Assembly: GCA_039111635.1 (NCBI GenBank)
Contig: JBCAQO010000006.1
Coordinates: 1,116,001 to 1,180,000, forward strand
Reading direction: 5' to 3'
DNA length: 64,000 bases
Source of the DNA: Heterobasidion occidentale
Taxonomy: Eukaryota > Basidiomycota > Agaricomycetes > Russulales > Bondarzewiaceae
The notes under the pieces were generated by a model. The model worked only from the letters and a program-made list of their open reading frames with translations. It searched no databases and was not told the origin of the DNA. Positions within the stretch are counted from its first letter, which is position 1. The number at the start of each line of letters is the position of its first letter. Both the position numbers and the translations under genes were made by a program. This document shows positions 20,901 to 31,724 of the stretch, piece by piece.

Positions 20901-21173
20901 ATGACAATGCCTGGTAAAAATTCACCTATAATTCATGCTTCTGGTCATGGACTGCAAGATCATGCTCGGTTGTCATTGCTATTTGAACATATGACAATGC
21001 CTGGTAAGATTTCGACTATAATTCATCTTTCTGGTCATGGATTTCAAGATCACGCTCAGTCGTTATCGCTATTTGAACATATGACAATGCCTGGTAAGAT
21101 TTCGGCTATAATTCATCTTTCTGGTCATGGATTGCAGAATCTATTTCAGTCTTATCTTGCTTCTCTTTTGTAA
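20901..21173 (+). repeat. 90-bp tandem repeat x3, in frame with an open frame
   Basis: Three copies start at 20901, 20991 and 21081, the last diverging near its end. Each begins ATGACAATGCCTGGTAA. The period is exactly 30 codons, so one frame stays open for 90 residues as MTMPGK(N/I)S(P/T/A)IIH(A/L)SGHG... repeated. Substitutions keep the frame open. It may be a young minisatellite or a tiny repeat protein. No family is recognised and there is no clear promoter. Confidence 0.75.
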
Positions 21174-21237
21174 ATTTCTGGTGAATACTTGATCAGACTA
21201 TACAAAGGTAGAAAAAGGCTTTCCAAGCCGTGACTAT

Positions 21238-22774
21238 ATGTCACCACTTGACCAACTCCGACAGGGAAAATCAGTACCAAGTAATTTTCCCGATGTTCTT
21301 AATGAGCAAGTGAGTTATTTTGCTTTCCTTGCGGCTCTCATCCATCATGGACACTACTCTCTAGCAAAGAGTTACAAGAATCTTCTCCTGTCATCTTATT
21401 TCAGTCCTCGGGATGTACGAGAGCCCTTTCAGACGCAAGCCCCCCGACTGAGCATGCGAAGGGTATGTCTTTTCGGGTTCATTGTACAACAATATGGAAG
21501 TTGACTTGATATTCCAGACTTGTTCTCTAAACTAAGCATATCAGATCGACTTTTGACTCCTGCTATCCTGATAGCCATGATTCTCGGAGTAGTTATCGGA
21601 GTCTTTGCACCTGGCGTCCAAAGCACCTTTGATACTGTTAAATTGAACGGCGTCTCAGCACGTATGTATCTCGATTCTCTATATAATGCATCTCACACGT
21701 CGCGTCCTTCGCCAGCTATCGCCATTGGATTGATTGCCATGATGTGGCCGATTCTTACCAAGGTCCAATATGAAACGTTCCCCGCTCTATTCACTTCACA
21801 GCGCCTCTGGACCCACATCGTCTTATCCGTCGTCCTGAATTGGATTATTGGACCGTTCATTATGCTGGGCCTTGCATGGGCAACTCTACCAGATCTCCCC
21901 ACGTATCGCACAGGAGTTATCATGGTCGGGCTCGCTCGTTGCATCGCTATGGTCATGATTTGGAACCAGCTCGCGCGCGGAGACGGCAACTACTGCGCGA
22001 TCCTAGTCATGATCAATTCCATTCTCCAGATTGTATTGTACTCCCCCTTCGCAGTCTTGTTCATCAATATCATCGGAAACCAAGAGTCCTCGATTCATGT
22101 TTCCTACGGCAAGGTTGCGATCTCTGTGCTTATTGTATGTTCATCTCGTCATTACGGTTGCTCTCTTCCTAACTCTATTTCAGTATCTAGGAATACCATT
22201 AGTGGCAGGAGCGATAACACGATACGGTGTCTGGTTATTTACCAGCAAACGCTTCCTCAACGAGAAATTTCTGCCTCTCTTTGACTATATTTCTCTTCTC
22301 GGGCTTCTCTATACTATCATCGTCATGTTCGCCTACCAAGGACACCAGATTATTCATAATCTCGGTCCCGTCTTCCGCACCATGGTCCCCCTAGTCCTCT
22401 ACTTCGCAATTATGTGGACATTCGCATTCTGGATGACTTGGCGTCTCAGCATTCGGTATCCGTCGATCTTCGGGTATGAGATGGCTGTCGTGCAGAGCTT
22501 CACAGCAGGCAGTAACAATTTCGTAAGTTGTTCGTAGTTGGTCTGACAACATCATCCAGTTCTCAAATATCTTCTGTTCCAGGAGCTCGCGATCGCGGTT
22601 GCAATTGCAGTCTACGGTATTGATTCAGACCAGGCTCTTGCTGCGACAATAGGGCCACTTGTGGAGGTCCCCACCCTTTTAGCATTGACGTGGGTTTCGT
22701 TATTCCTCCATCAGAAGCTTGCATGGTCTCCATCGGAGCTTGTGGAGGGGCATGTAGCAGAGAAGGATACATAA
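21238..22774 (+). CDS. ACR3: Arsenite efflux transporter ACR3
   Basis: Plasma-membrane arsenite (and possibly antimonite) exporter of the ACR3/BART group, with about ten membrane segments. Family marks: [38 protein letters not shown]; the Cys motif [13 protein letters not shown], matching the cysteine essential in bacterial ACR3; and [20 protein letters not shown] with the essential Glu, then [13 protein letters not shown]. Six exons: 21238-21309, 21405-21462, 21518-21661, 21716-22134, 22184-22522 and 22583-22774. All junctions are GT-AG and in frame. The N-terminus [15 protein letters not shown] is cytosolic and not conserved. The stop lies 97 bp from the stop of a convergent bZIP gene, the likely regulator. 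Confidence 0.92.
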
Positions 22775-22871
22775 AAGTGTACCATGTTTTGATCTCCTCC
22801 TCCTCCACCATTATGCCAATATGTATACATATGCCACAGACGTGTCAAAAAATCCGAAACAGCGCTGTCGT

Positions 22872-23632
22872 TCACATCTGCAAAGTTGATCGGTGGTCAG
22901 AAAGGCGCTGTAATATGGTCATGTGCGAATTATCCTCCTGCTGCATGGGTTGCGCAGTCTCTTCCTCTTCTACCAGGCCCTCGCAATCTATGTACCCGCC
23001 GCAGCATTCCGATTCCGACTCGTGATAGGAGCCTGCGGGGGTCAAAGGCGCTGCTGAAAAGAACACGGGATTCTCGTTAAGCGTTAGGACTTTAGCTGTC
23101 CCTTGCACACGCTCCAAGCTTTTCCCTGGTGAGGTACTGGCAGTGCCTTGCGGGATCGTCTGAGAGAAGAAGGTGGCGAGAATCTCGGCAACGTTATTGT
23201 CCCTGTTTGAGACCCTATGATCCAGGCGCAATCAGGCGTCGGGCTTCTTTGGCTCTTGGCTCTTTATGCTCCAAAAACCATACCTTGACAGTTTTGCGGT
23301 GCTCGAGGCCATCTGATGAAACCTCGCCAATGTCGTCTGCGTGCGCGCGAGATGCTCCATAAGCTCTGAGCACGCATTGATCTATTCATTGTCAGCTGCA
23401 AGTCGCGCATGTAAGTCCTTTGGAAAGTCACCATATCTTCATCAAACCCTCCAGAAGAGCCTGCCTTTGCTATCGCGAGCTCCTGGCGCAAACGTGTATT
23501 CTCTGCCTCCGCAACACGGCATCGCTCTTCGAGGTCGGCGACATACTTGGCCCGGCGGTCACGATATGCCCGTTGCTGTGCAAGAGAGCGTGAAGGTGGT
23601 ATAGTCATGTCTTTCTTACGGCCTCGCGTCAT
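22872..23632 (-). CDS. bZIP (AP-1/Yap-like) transcription factor with Cys-Cys-x5-Cys, candidate arsenite regulator
   Basis: Protein of about 200 residues. The basic region and leucine zipper lie at the N-terminus (MTRGRKKDMTIPPSRSLAQQ, then RAYRDRRAKYVADLEERC and ENTRLRQEL). A helix follows (ACSELMEHLARTQTTLARF), and the C-terminal region carries ESECCGGYIDCEG, three close cysteines (codons 23001-23006 and 22983-22985) suited to thiol sensing. Two introns: a 51-bp one after FDEDM and one after KLSR. Start ATG at 23632. It is tail-to-tail with ACR3. In yeast the bZIP Arr1/Yap8 activates ARR3 (an ACR3) and senses As(III) through cysteines, so a role in arsenic response is likely but inferred. 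Confidence 0.85.
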
Positions 23633-26600
23633 ATCGTACTACCCAAATGCCGTGCTCGGAGCGCAAGCTCCTGCTGTCTGTGCTGCACAGTGCTGCACTG
23701 CTGTTGGAATAGAAGTGGCCTATGTAAGTCCTATGTAGGGGTGTAGGTTTGGACCACGAACTTCAAATTCAAAGTCAAAACCAAAATCATAATCGATTTG
23801 TCACCGATCGTCACCTGACTTTGCAACTAGCGCTGGCGCCGAAACCGGCGTCCTCCTGTGATACACCAGCCAGCTCCTCACCACCGACATGCTTTGTGAA
23901 ACTGTGTGCATTTTCAGCTCTATTGTGCTGGTATAGTATCGAAGTGAGGCATGGTGAGGCGGTCCGCTGTTGATATCGACGGTCATGGCGAACTGTCACT
24001 TGAGGGCCTTGTGTGCTGTCGTATCGGAAACACATCACAAGACTCCTGTGACCATCCACTCGCCCCTGCGTCATGAGTGATACACTGATATTGGCGACAC
24101 GCCCAAAGAGCTTACCAGGTAACCCGGTCAACCTGTCAATAGCACCAAGCTGAACCATCAAGATCCTGATCCTGTCACGAGCACCCCTTCTATCAGAAAG
24201 TATGTCCAGATTACCATGATGCCATATCACCTCGAGACCTCGAGCTTCACAATGGACCTAGCGACGATACCTGTTATCAGTCAACATCGTGTTAACAAGG
24301 TTGTGCTCTTGCTATATGCGATTATGTGGGCTCTCGTACCGACAATAAGCTCGGCGCTGATTCTAGCTCTCCACCTAGTCGCTCAGGAGGAGCTCTACAC
24401 CACAAGGTTTCCAAAAAATGTTAGCAGCCGCTCTTTGTGAGTATGACGGACACATGTTTGACGTCCGCTGATGCTCCAGGGGCCAACAAGACCTAACAAG
24501 ACGCGCTCAATCTCAGACCGTTCTTTACCCGCGCAAGGCTCATTCTTACTACTCTATAGTGGCTCTTCGAATCTATTGCTGTTCTATGCGCTATCAATGG
24601 GGCACAGAAATCGAACGCTAAATTCTGTGCGTACGATGCCGGCACCGAGCTTAGCTCCTGGAGCAAACCGACGCCCGACGTCATCTGCACGGATCACACG
24701 CACCTTGGCATAATACCAGTCTCTTGTCTTTTCTCACCAGCTGATACTTCGGCGTCCCATGCATGTACCCTCCATCGTCATCACCTGATAGATACATTCT
24801 CGCTGGCAGAATTGCTGTTCACTGACTAAATCAGGGGCCCTCAGTGATTTACTGACTAACTTCAGAATGCAGAGTTTCCATCAGGTTGTGATGTACGATC
24901 GAGACGGGACGCCAGTTCGTCTGACGGCTCTATTCGCGGATGTTCGTGTTGTGGCCCACTCGGAGTCCGCGACACGATGTATGACGCGTCCCGCCGATGA
25001 TGAACAGTAAGTCATGGGCTCTCACGCTGCGGCCTTATCGTCGTCTTTGTGAGGTTCTTGTCACATAACTCAGCTGCTGTATGTGCTGAGAGTCAAATTT
25101 TGATCAGAAGAAGAAAAAGGGTAAGTGTATTCTTGTTTTGATCGTGGTACTTACTCACTTGAGAACCCAAGGACATAGAGTAAATAAGGCCTCTTTCGTT
25201 ATCCAATCTGCGTCTGCGTTTTACATCTATTTTGCATTCGGGGAAGTGGCACGGCCGCATTCTCGGTCATCTGGCGTGAGCTCTGACGCCGATGAGAATA
25301 CCGGACTATTGGTCACAAGTATGTGTTATGCTCACCCTTTCCGACACACGAGGCGGAGTAGGGCCTCGGAACAGCGCGCGTTACAGTGAGCTATGCGCCT
25401 TACTGTTTTGCGCTGGCTCCTCTCATTTTGAGATCTCCGAAATATGCCTGCGGTCTGCGAATCAATGTTAGATGAATACACGGGGATTACACATGGGTTG
25501 GTGATAGGTAGGGAGAGAACGTAGCTAGAGCGGTTAGCCTTTGGTGCGGGAGAGGGCATAAGTCCGCAACATACCTATGAGAAAGCACTAGAAATCATGT
25601 ATTTCGCCACAACTCCGAACAATGGAAGGCACGTAGCTGACTATGATCAAAACAACGATTTCATTCATCGAGTTACAGAACAAAGAACAGCTTGTCGTCG
25701 ATACGGTACGCGGACTGGTAGTTGTGTAAAGTGCACCCCATTGAAGACTGACACAGCTTATAGGGTTCTCGCATAAATGGTAGCCCGCGCAGCAGTATGG
25801 TAACCCAAACAAGGGATGGTTTCCTTCGCATATAGTCCACTGTGGAGGGACCCGTGGCTTGTGTCAATTGATGGAGCGACGAAGATCCGAGGCTGAGGAG
25901 GGTGAACAGGTTACGGGACCCAGTGATCACGACGAGGATCTGAATTTGGAGCCGAAGACGACAGCTTCGCGGGTGAGAGCGCAAGGAAATGGCCATTGTT
26001 GTCCAATCGAAGTGTCTGATTCGGGCGATTCAGCACAGGAAGGCCCATGAGACGCAGGTTGGCGCAGCAAGTGGGCTAGGCACACGAGCTGTGAACGACA
26101 GCAATCGATCATGCGTCCGCTCTTGCCTTTCATGGTATGGAAATGAGTTGCGTGGAATGAGTCAACGGGCGTCCGCACACCACTATGGGACTCCAACCCC
26201 GGGAGGCACAGTAGGGGAGAGATGGCGTTGCTGATGTGATGCGTGCGAGAGACGACTGGGACAGGAGTCCGGACCTTGTGCGCGGGTCGTATGCAAGGCG
26301 GAAAAGAACTGGAGGCTATGCGCCGATCGTGACTTTGGCTGATGGCGTCGTCGCGAGAGGCAAGGCGTTGGGTCCGAAATCAAAGCTGTGACCGTGGTTG
26401 GAAAGCGCGGGGCTGGACAGCCAAGGATGGTCCTGGTGCGATGAGGGTGCTAATAGGGCTTGTGCGCAAAGGGATGGGGGAGGAGAGGCCGACAGCGCCG
26501 GATGACTCGGTGAGGTGAGGCGAAGCGAGTCGTGACTCAGGGAGTGTTTGTGTGTGTTTGGCGGGAGCGTGTATAACAGAAGGAGTCAGTTGAAGGCCCA

Positions 26601-27275
26601 CAAGGCGAGTGCCAGAGATATCGCGACCCCCTCGAACGCCCAGCTCTCGTCTTGACTCGGCCCTCCTTTATTTTCTCTAGACCGTTCACTGACTGTCTCT
26701 GACTCCCCCCTCCTTCAGCATTTAAGAAGTCCTCCCAGCTGCTGCTGAAGGACGAGAATATCTAGTCGGGTCATCCAGGTCGTCTGACTCTGGAGATCCG
26801 CCTCTAACCTGCTGCCGTCAAAATGTATTCTCACCGGAAAACCCGCCGTTCATTCGTCCGCTCGACCACCCTCGCTCTCGTCTCGTCTTCGTTCCGTATT
26901 ACTGGATCAACCTCACCCCTTGTCACCCTCGAGATAAATGATAGTCCCATCTGAATAATCTTCTTGTTGCCCGTGCTCCTCGACCCTTCCGACCGCATTC
27001 CTAATGCACGCCATCTCCCACTCTCTCACCCATCGCGGGTCGAGTGCGTCCCGCACTCGCTCCCGATGGCAGCCGTATTCTTCCGTCCCCTCCTCGCGGT
27101 CTCCATCGAGTGCATGCCTCAATACCCCTGCTACAACTGTATCAACCCCCCTCAAGCCAATACTCTTCGTCTTGCGAATCAGCCCTTCTCAACTCTTCAT
27201 CAGCCCTACCTCTCTCACAGAAGGACGGAACACCACGCGATGTGCAGAAATCGAGATATGTGAACGGTTTAGTCG
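23633..27275. other. Gene-poor stretch, no confident complete gene
   Basis: 3.6 kb with many short frames on both strands. None shows a family motif, and I could not build a chain of exons. One exon-like frame (24867-25006) is listed separately. The right end (about 26640-27270) is pyrimidine-rich and probably holds the promoter and 5' exons of the cyclin gene. Confidence 0.5.
24867..25006 (+). CDS. Possible single exon of an unknown small gene
   Basis: A 140-base frame starts ATG directly after CTAACTTCAG (branch site plus acceptor, or chance) and ends at a GTAAGT donor. It reads MQSFHQVVMYDRDGTPVRLT and on to CMTRPADDEQ. The YDRDGTPVRL part faintly recalls the YAKDGRRLRI part of the small orphan at 20228-20790. 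I found no partner exon that keeps frame, so it may be a gene relic. Confidence 0.25.
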
Positions 27276-28904
27276 GTGCGGCACTGCTCTCTCCCTTCCC
27301 TTTGTGGCGCGTCAGTCTCACTTTTCCAACAAGATCTGGCTGTCAAGTCTTTATGCGAGATATGGCATCCCCATGACATACCCGCTGTTTTCTCGGCACC
27401 CACTCGAACAATCGTCCCTGCACCTATCGCGAGCAGTCCCGTATCCCTTCCGCCCACGCATCAGACTAATATACACGTCTTCCATCCTCGATACTCCCAA
27501 CTCCCTTCGCCAGTCTCTCCTGGGTGCCCTTTACCATCTCCATCCACACCTTTCTCCACGACATCACAATACTCCGACAACACGACCGATAACACTTCCA
27601 CCTCCTCATCTTCCACCTCCTCTAAACCAACTCGAAGTAATGTAGTCCCGCTGAAGGGTTTCGTGCACGAGGTCCTGCGTAGATCCAGGACCTCGTGCAG
27701 CGTTCTTCAAACTGCACTATGCTACCTTGAAGCCATACGCTCGAAGGTACCCAACATCATCCAGCAAGAGAAGCTGGGCAATGGTGTGCGAGGCGAACCG
27801 GATCAGAGTTTTCGGATCATCCAGGCCGATGAATCTGAGGCAAGCTCATTCGCCGATGAGGCGATAACAGACGACCTCATGGGAACCTCGTACTCTGCTG
27901 ACTCGGATAGCTCGTGCGGGTCAGTCGAACCTACTGTTCGTATCATGGACACTAGTCTTCCCCCGACTCCTTCGTTCTGTTCAACCTCACAACCGGAAGT
28001 CGTGACCTCGCTGAGGCGACCTGGACCTTCTGCGGAACTGCCGCCGTTGCCGCCATTGCCATCGCCCCTCCTCTGCCCTCGCCGTTCGTTCCTGGCGGCT
28101 CTCATCCTCGCATCGAAGTTCACGCAGGACAAGTGCTACTCTAACCGTGCCTGGGCGAAGCTCGCTGGACTTCCTGCGCGCGAGATTGGGAGATGCGAGC
28201 GGGCCCTTGGCGAGGCCCTGGAGTGGCGCCTATGGGTTGGCAAGCTGCCTTGTCCCCGTGGTCCCGTATCTCGTAGTAGAAGCGATGGCGCACTGCTTAT
28301 GCCTGGCTCTACATCGTTCGCAGAGGCTTTGAATCTGGGTAGCACGCCCGGTTATTCGATGCCTCCGCCTTCGACACTGCGTCGCTCTAGCACGCTCCCT
28401 GCGAGCGCTTTTGCCTCTACTCTATCTCGAGATGCCTCCGCACTTTCCCTCCGTTTCCCGCAGCCGTCACTCGAGATGGCGATGGTTCCTCAGACCCTCT
28501 CTTTAGATTCGCATCTTGCTACACAATTCACGCCCATGCCTGCGCCGCCGATGACAACATGGTCTCATGGAGAGGCCGGCACAGATATCTCTTACTCCGC
28601 ACCCTATCCTGCACCGCTTTCGGACGCTTCTTCGACACCAATGCTGAGTGTGTCGCCGACGTCGACCGTCTCGTCTCAGGACAGTCTGTACGAGGAGAGG
28701 ACGATCAACATGGCGAATTTCGTGGATGTTGCCTCGCCGTTGGCGATGAAGGTCGATTCTTCCATTATAGCGCCGCCGTCTGGATACGCGTTTGCATACC
28801 CGGGCGAATGGCCATCTACGGCTGGGGAATACATGAGCGAGGGCGGAATCAGTGGTTCTTGGGACGGTGTGGGATACTCCCTACGCGAAGATTTTCGTTG
28901 TTAA
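27276..28904 (+). CDS. PHO80/PCL-type cyclin
   Basis: Cyclin of the Pho85-cyclin group, a regulatory partner of a Pho85/Cdk5-like kinase. The cyclin fold is split by a long Ser/Thr/Pro-rich insert: SLFQQDLAVKSLCEIWHPHD before it; then FVHEVLRRSRTSCSVLQTAL and CYLEAIRSKVP; later PRRSFLAALILASKFTQDKC, YSNRAWAKLAGLPAREIGRC and ERALGEALEWRLWVGK, the clearest family signature. The C-terminal 200 residues are low-complexity. The stop is at 28902-28904. The start is not known: no ATG lies just upstream in this frame, and a frame with SRYVNGLVG near 27260 suggests a 5' exon joined by an intron, so the true start lies further left. Confidence 0.8.
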   Translation: MRHCSLPSLCGASVSLFQQDLAVKSLCEIWHPHDIPAVFSAPTRTIVPAPIASSPVSLPPTHQTNIHVFHPRYSQLPSPVSPGCPLPSPSTPFSTTSQYSDNTTDNTSTSSSSTSSKPTRSNVVPLKGFVHEVLRRSRTSCSVLQTALCYLEAIRSKVPNIIQQEKLGNGVRGEPDQSFRIIQADESEASSFADEAITDDLMGTSYSADSDSSCGSVEPTVRIMDTSLPPTPSFCSTSQPEVVTSLRRPGPSAELPPLPPLPSPLLCPRRSFLAALILASKFTQDKCYSNRAWAKLAGLPAREIGRCERALGEALEWRLWVGKLPCPRGPVSRSRSDGALLMPGSTSFAEALNLGSTPGYSMPPPSTLRRSSTLPASAFASTLSRDASALSLRFPQPSLEMAMVPQTLSLDSHLATQFTPMPAPPMTTWSHGEAGTDISYSAPYPAPLSDASSTPMLSVSPTSTVSSQDSLYEERTINMANFVDVASPLAMKVDSSIIAPPSGYAFAYPGEWPSTAGEYMSEGGISGSWDGVGYSLREDFRC

Positions 28905-30359
28905 CACCTCGCTGTCTCCCGCGTTAGTTTTTTTTTGTCCCAATATCGTCTCTAGCGCTCGACTCTTATCTATTTTCTTGTTCTTTAACTCCCTTGTACA
29001 CACTGTAACATTGTACATAGAATTTGGCAGGCTTTGCTCTTTCCTATAGTCTGTTCATACGCTCCGCGTTGTTATCTTCTTTTGCGACCTGTCGGGCTGC
29101 GTCTTTCTTCCGTGCCTGCGATCTTTGGGCTTCCCCCATTCGGTTCGGCTTGATGGACGACACTGGTGCTGCCTAATTATGCCTACAACGCACGTATGAT
29201 CTATTCTTTCTTGTTGTCCTGTTCCATGTTGCACGGTTTTCTGAGAGTGATCTTGTCTGCACGCACACAGTTCCGCGGCCGACCATATCGTCGACATTCT
29301 ACGGGACCCCGACCGCACGTACGCAGTGACCGCGGAGCCATCGTGCGCATCAAACTTTTCGAGCGACTTCTGCGGAGGTCTTTAACGTGCACTACCGCGG
29401 AGGCGCGGCTTCGGGCTACGTCGTGACGTTCTCGCCGGAATGCGACTCCATCATTCGTTCACCATCCATGCATGTCAACAGGTTCGGGAACCGCAAAGGG
29501 CTAGATTCTTGCACCCCATGTGAGTAGCTACTCGTACCGTTGCTGTTATAGAAACTATGATGGGCTTCCTGTAGTCACTAGTCACTGTCAGGGCGGATCA
29601 TATTCGAACGCACACCAGCTTAACATGTGCCGCGCTTCAGGACCCTGAGGCCTGAGGGCCTACCAGTATCATATACGTCGGCGTCAAGTCAAGGGCTAGA
29701 CTAGACAGACGCGCGCGTCGCTCGGCTGTCTCGCTTCTAGTACAACAGATCGGTTTTAATCCTCCTTTCAATCTCTTGCACTTTTCTCCCGCTCATTGCC
29801 TTTCAGCTAAGTAGTGTCCTTGGATTCCGCACTCTCCCCGCAATCTTTGAAACGGAGTCACACATCTGTCAAACGTGCCACTGCCAATACAGTGTGCATT
29901 CACTCGAGTGCCTCACGCGAATTCGATGGCATCGATATGAACCGGATTCTCCCAGTTCGCGTCATCGCTTCGCGGACGGACAGCCTATCATCCAACAGCG
30001 CAACTTGCTCGTCGGATAAACGCAGGGTGGTATCTGTATGGATGTTCTACGTAGTATCACGATTCAGTTTCGAGATGCTGATGTCTCATCAGGGAAAGCT
30101 CCCAGGTGGTTTCGCATCCAGGGATCTCCAAGGTTTACGTTGAGGACGCTCCGACTAGCACGGACTTTGATGGCATCGCTTTGTGCTCTTGAAGGTCTAT
30201 CCCGAGGATGCGCATGACGTGCGCACCTGTGCAGCACATACACTGACATTGGCTCGATATGACCTTTCAGTAGCCAGCGCAGCCCTGGTTCCATCTACCA
30301 ATGACGCCCTCCAAATTTAACGCTGCGGTGTCCCGATTCTGGACTTGTGCAGGACTATA
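28905..30359. other. Intergenic, possible small gene remnants
   Basis: No confident gene. Between 29815 and 30350 there are several exon-like frames with plausible splice sites, the best of which is at 30175-30320. The block ends where the duplicated sequence begins. Confidence 0.45.
30175..30320 (+). CDS. Exon-like open frame, unknown
   Basis: A plus frame of about 48 codons reads RFVLLKVYPEDAHDVRTCAA and continues to STNDALQI before TAA at 30318-30320. Codon choice looks coding, and AG/GT sites occur around it. The upstream connection is unclear. It could be the C-terminal exon of a small lineage-specific gene. Confidence 0.25.
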
Positions 30360-30918
30360 TACAAACAGCGAACTTCTCGGAACTTTCCCTTGCAGCTCCC
30401 TCTAGGTATCCCTTTGGTAGCTCTCCAGGCCTTATCCGATACACCACGAAGCGCCCACTTATGGTCTGGAGCATCGATATGCACCTCCCGCTCGGAAATC
30501 TTCTTCGGAAGATGGAAGGATGTAATAAATGTGACTCACTGTTCCGAGTTGACATCGCCTGTGGCTACGTTCCTCGTTGGCTGAAGCCGAAATTTTTACG
30601 CTGATTACGCTGAGGGAGACAGCAAAGATCTCTACATTATTACCGTATCATGACGATCAACCGAGCGTCCGCCGGGAGCCGGTGTTTTGATCATCTCAGA
30701 GGAGTGCCTTGTTCTCATGCGATACGGACTGAACTGACGACACTCGGCCATGAATAGAAGACGTACATTCATATTCATATCAGGATAAGTATACACGGGA
30801 CCATTACTCGTCACACGTTCGTTCTGCCCGACTTCCTTATATGACCTTTCATACATAACTTTCTTTAGATCTGTCCATCTTATCCAACATTATTGGGTTT
30901 CATGACGCATCTGTACGT

Positions 30919-31577
30919 CTACTCGTTGAAGAACTCCAAGGGAGTCTCGGCTGTCTGGATGGCCTGCCAGGTCGTCGGGTGTCCGTCTGCGTCCTTGTGA
31001 CCTTCGTCCGTGAACAGCGAGTGAAATTTGACATCTTCCGTTCCCTGGAACGCGCAGGCGTGGTCAGTCGAATCGTTTTCGCTGCCAAGTAGATAAGCTT
31101 GTGAGCTAGGAAATAGACGCACTCTATTCGGCGGGTCGTGGATGCTGTACCGGGTGATGTTCAAAACCATCAAGATCGGAGGTACAAGTCACATAGCAAG
31201 CGACGCACCGGACATGAACGAACCCTTCTCCGAGGTCATCATTGACCGCAGGAATCCTGATCTTCCCTAGGATGATGGTGCCGTAGCTGGTGGGTGCGCT
31301 ACGGACTTGGACGAGGTCGCTGTTGAGATCGAAGCCTACGAGCTCTGAATCGGAGAGAGATGACACGCGAGACCACATCTTGGGCTCGTGTTTGTCCCAA
31401 TCGTGGCGAGATTTGACGATCGCAGCCTTGACGTCGTGGAGGACAGTCTGGAAGGCCTCGATCGCGTTCGCATGAGGCGCATGCGCTTCGTTGAAAACAA
31501 GTTCTTCTTCAGAGGCTGCATATTTTCCAGGAAATTAGTTGTTTTTCAAAGAAGGCTCTGTAGAAAGAGTCACCCAT
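30919..31577 (-). CDS. Orphan protein (second copy), broken by a one-base insertion
   Basis: Same gene as 561-1218: start exon ATG-G at 31574-31577, 58-bp intron, then the long exon. An A3 run in the first copy is A4 here (31163-31166), which shifts the frame in the middle (SDLDG then NITRYSIHD) and splits the protein in two. Because the difference is a homopolymer length and the other copy is open, a consensus error is more likely than a real mutation. Confidence 0.55.
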
Positions 31578-31724
31578 TGTGTATGCACTGTGAGCGATGG
31601 CGAGACGGAGGGCTGCACCGCGGGGCGATAATCAGTTTAGCGGTTGTTGCCTAAACGGGAACTGCTCTTTTCAAAGCACAGGCCAGGTTGTCGACGCCGT
31701 TCGGATTGAGCTCGTAACCTGTGG

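Noticed and set aside
23811..24230. 139-codon minus-strand frame
   Set aside because: No recognisable motif, no splice context, and overlapping frames are equally long.
25673..25996. 107-codon minus frame with hydrophobic stretches
   Set aside because: Possible membrane-like segments, but no family match and no upstream exon; composition explains it.
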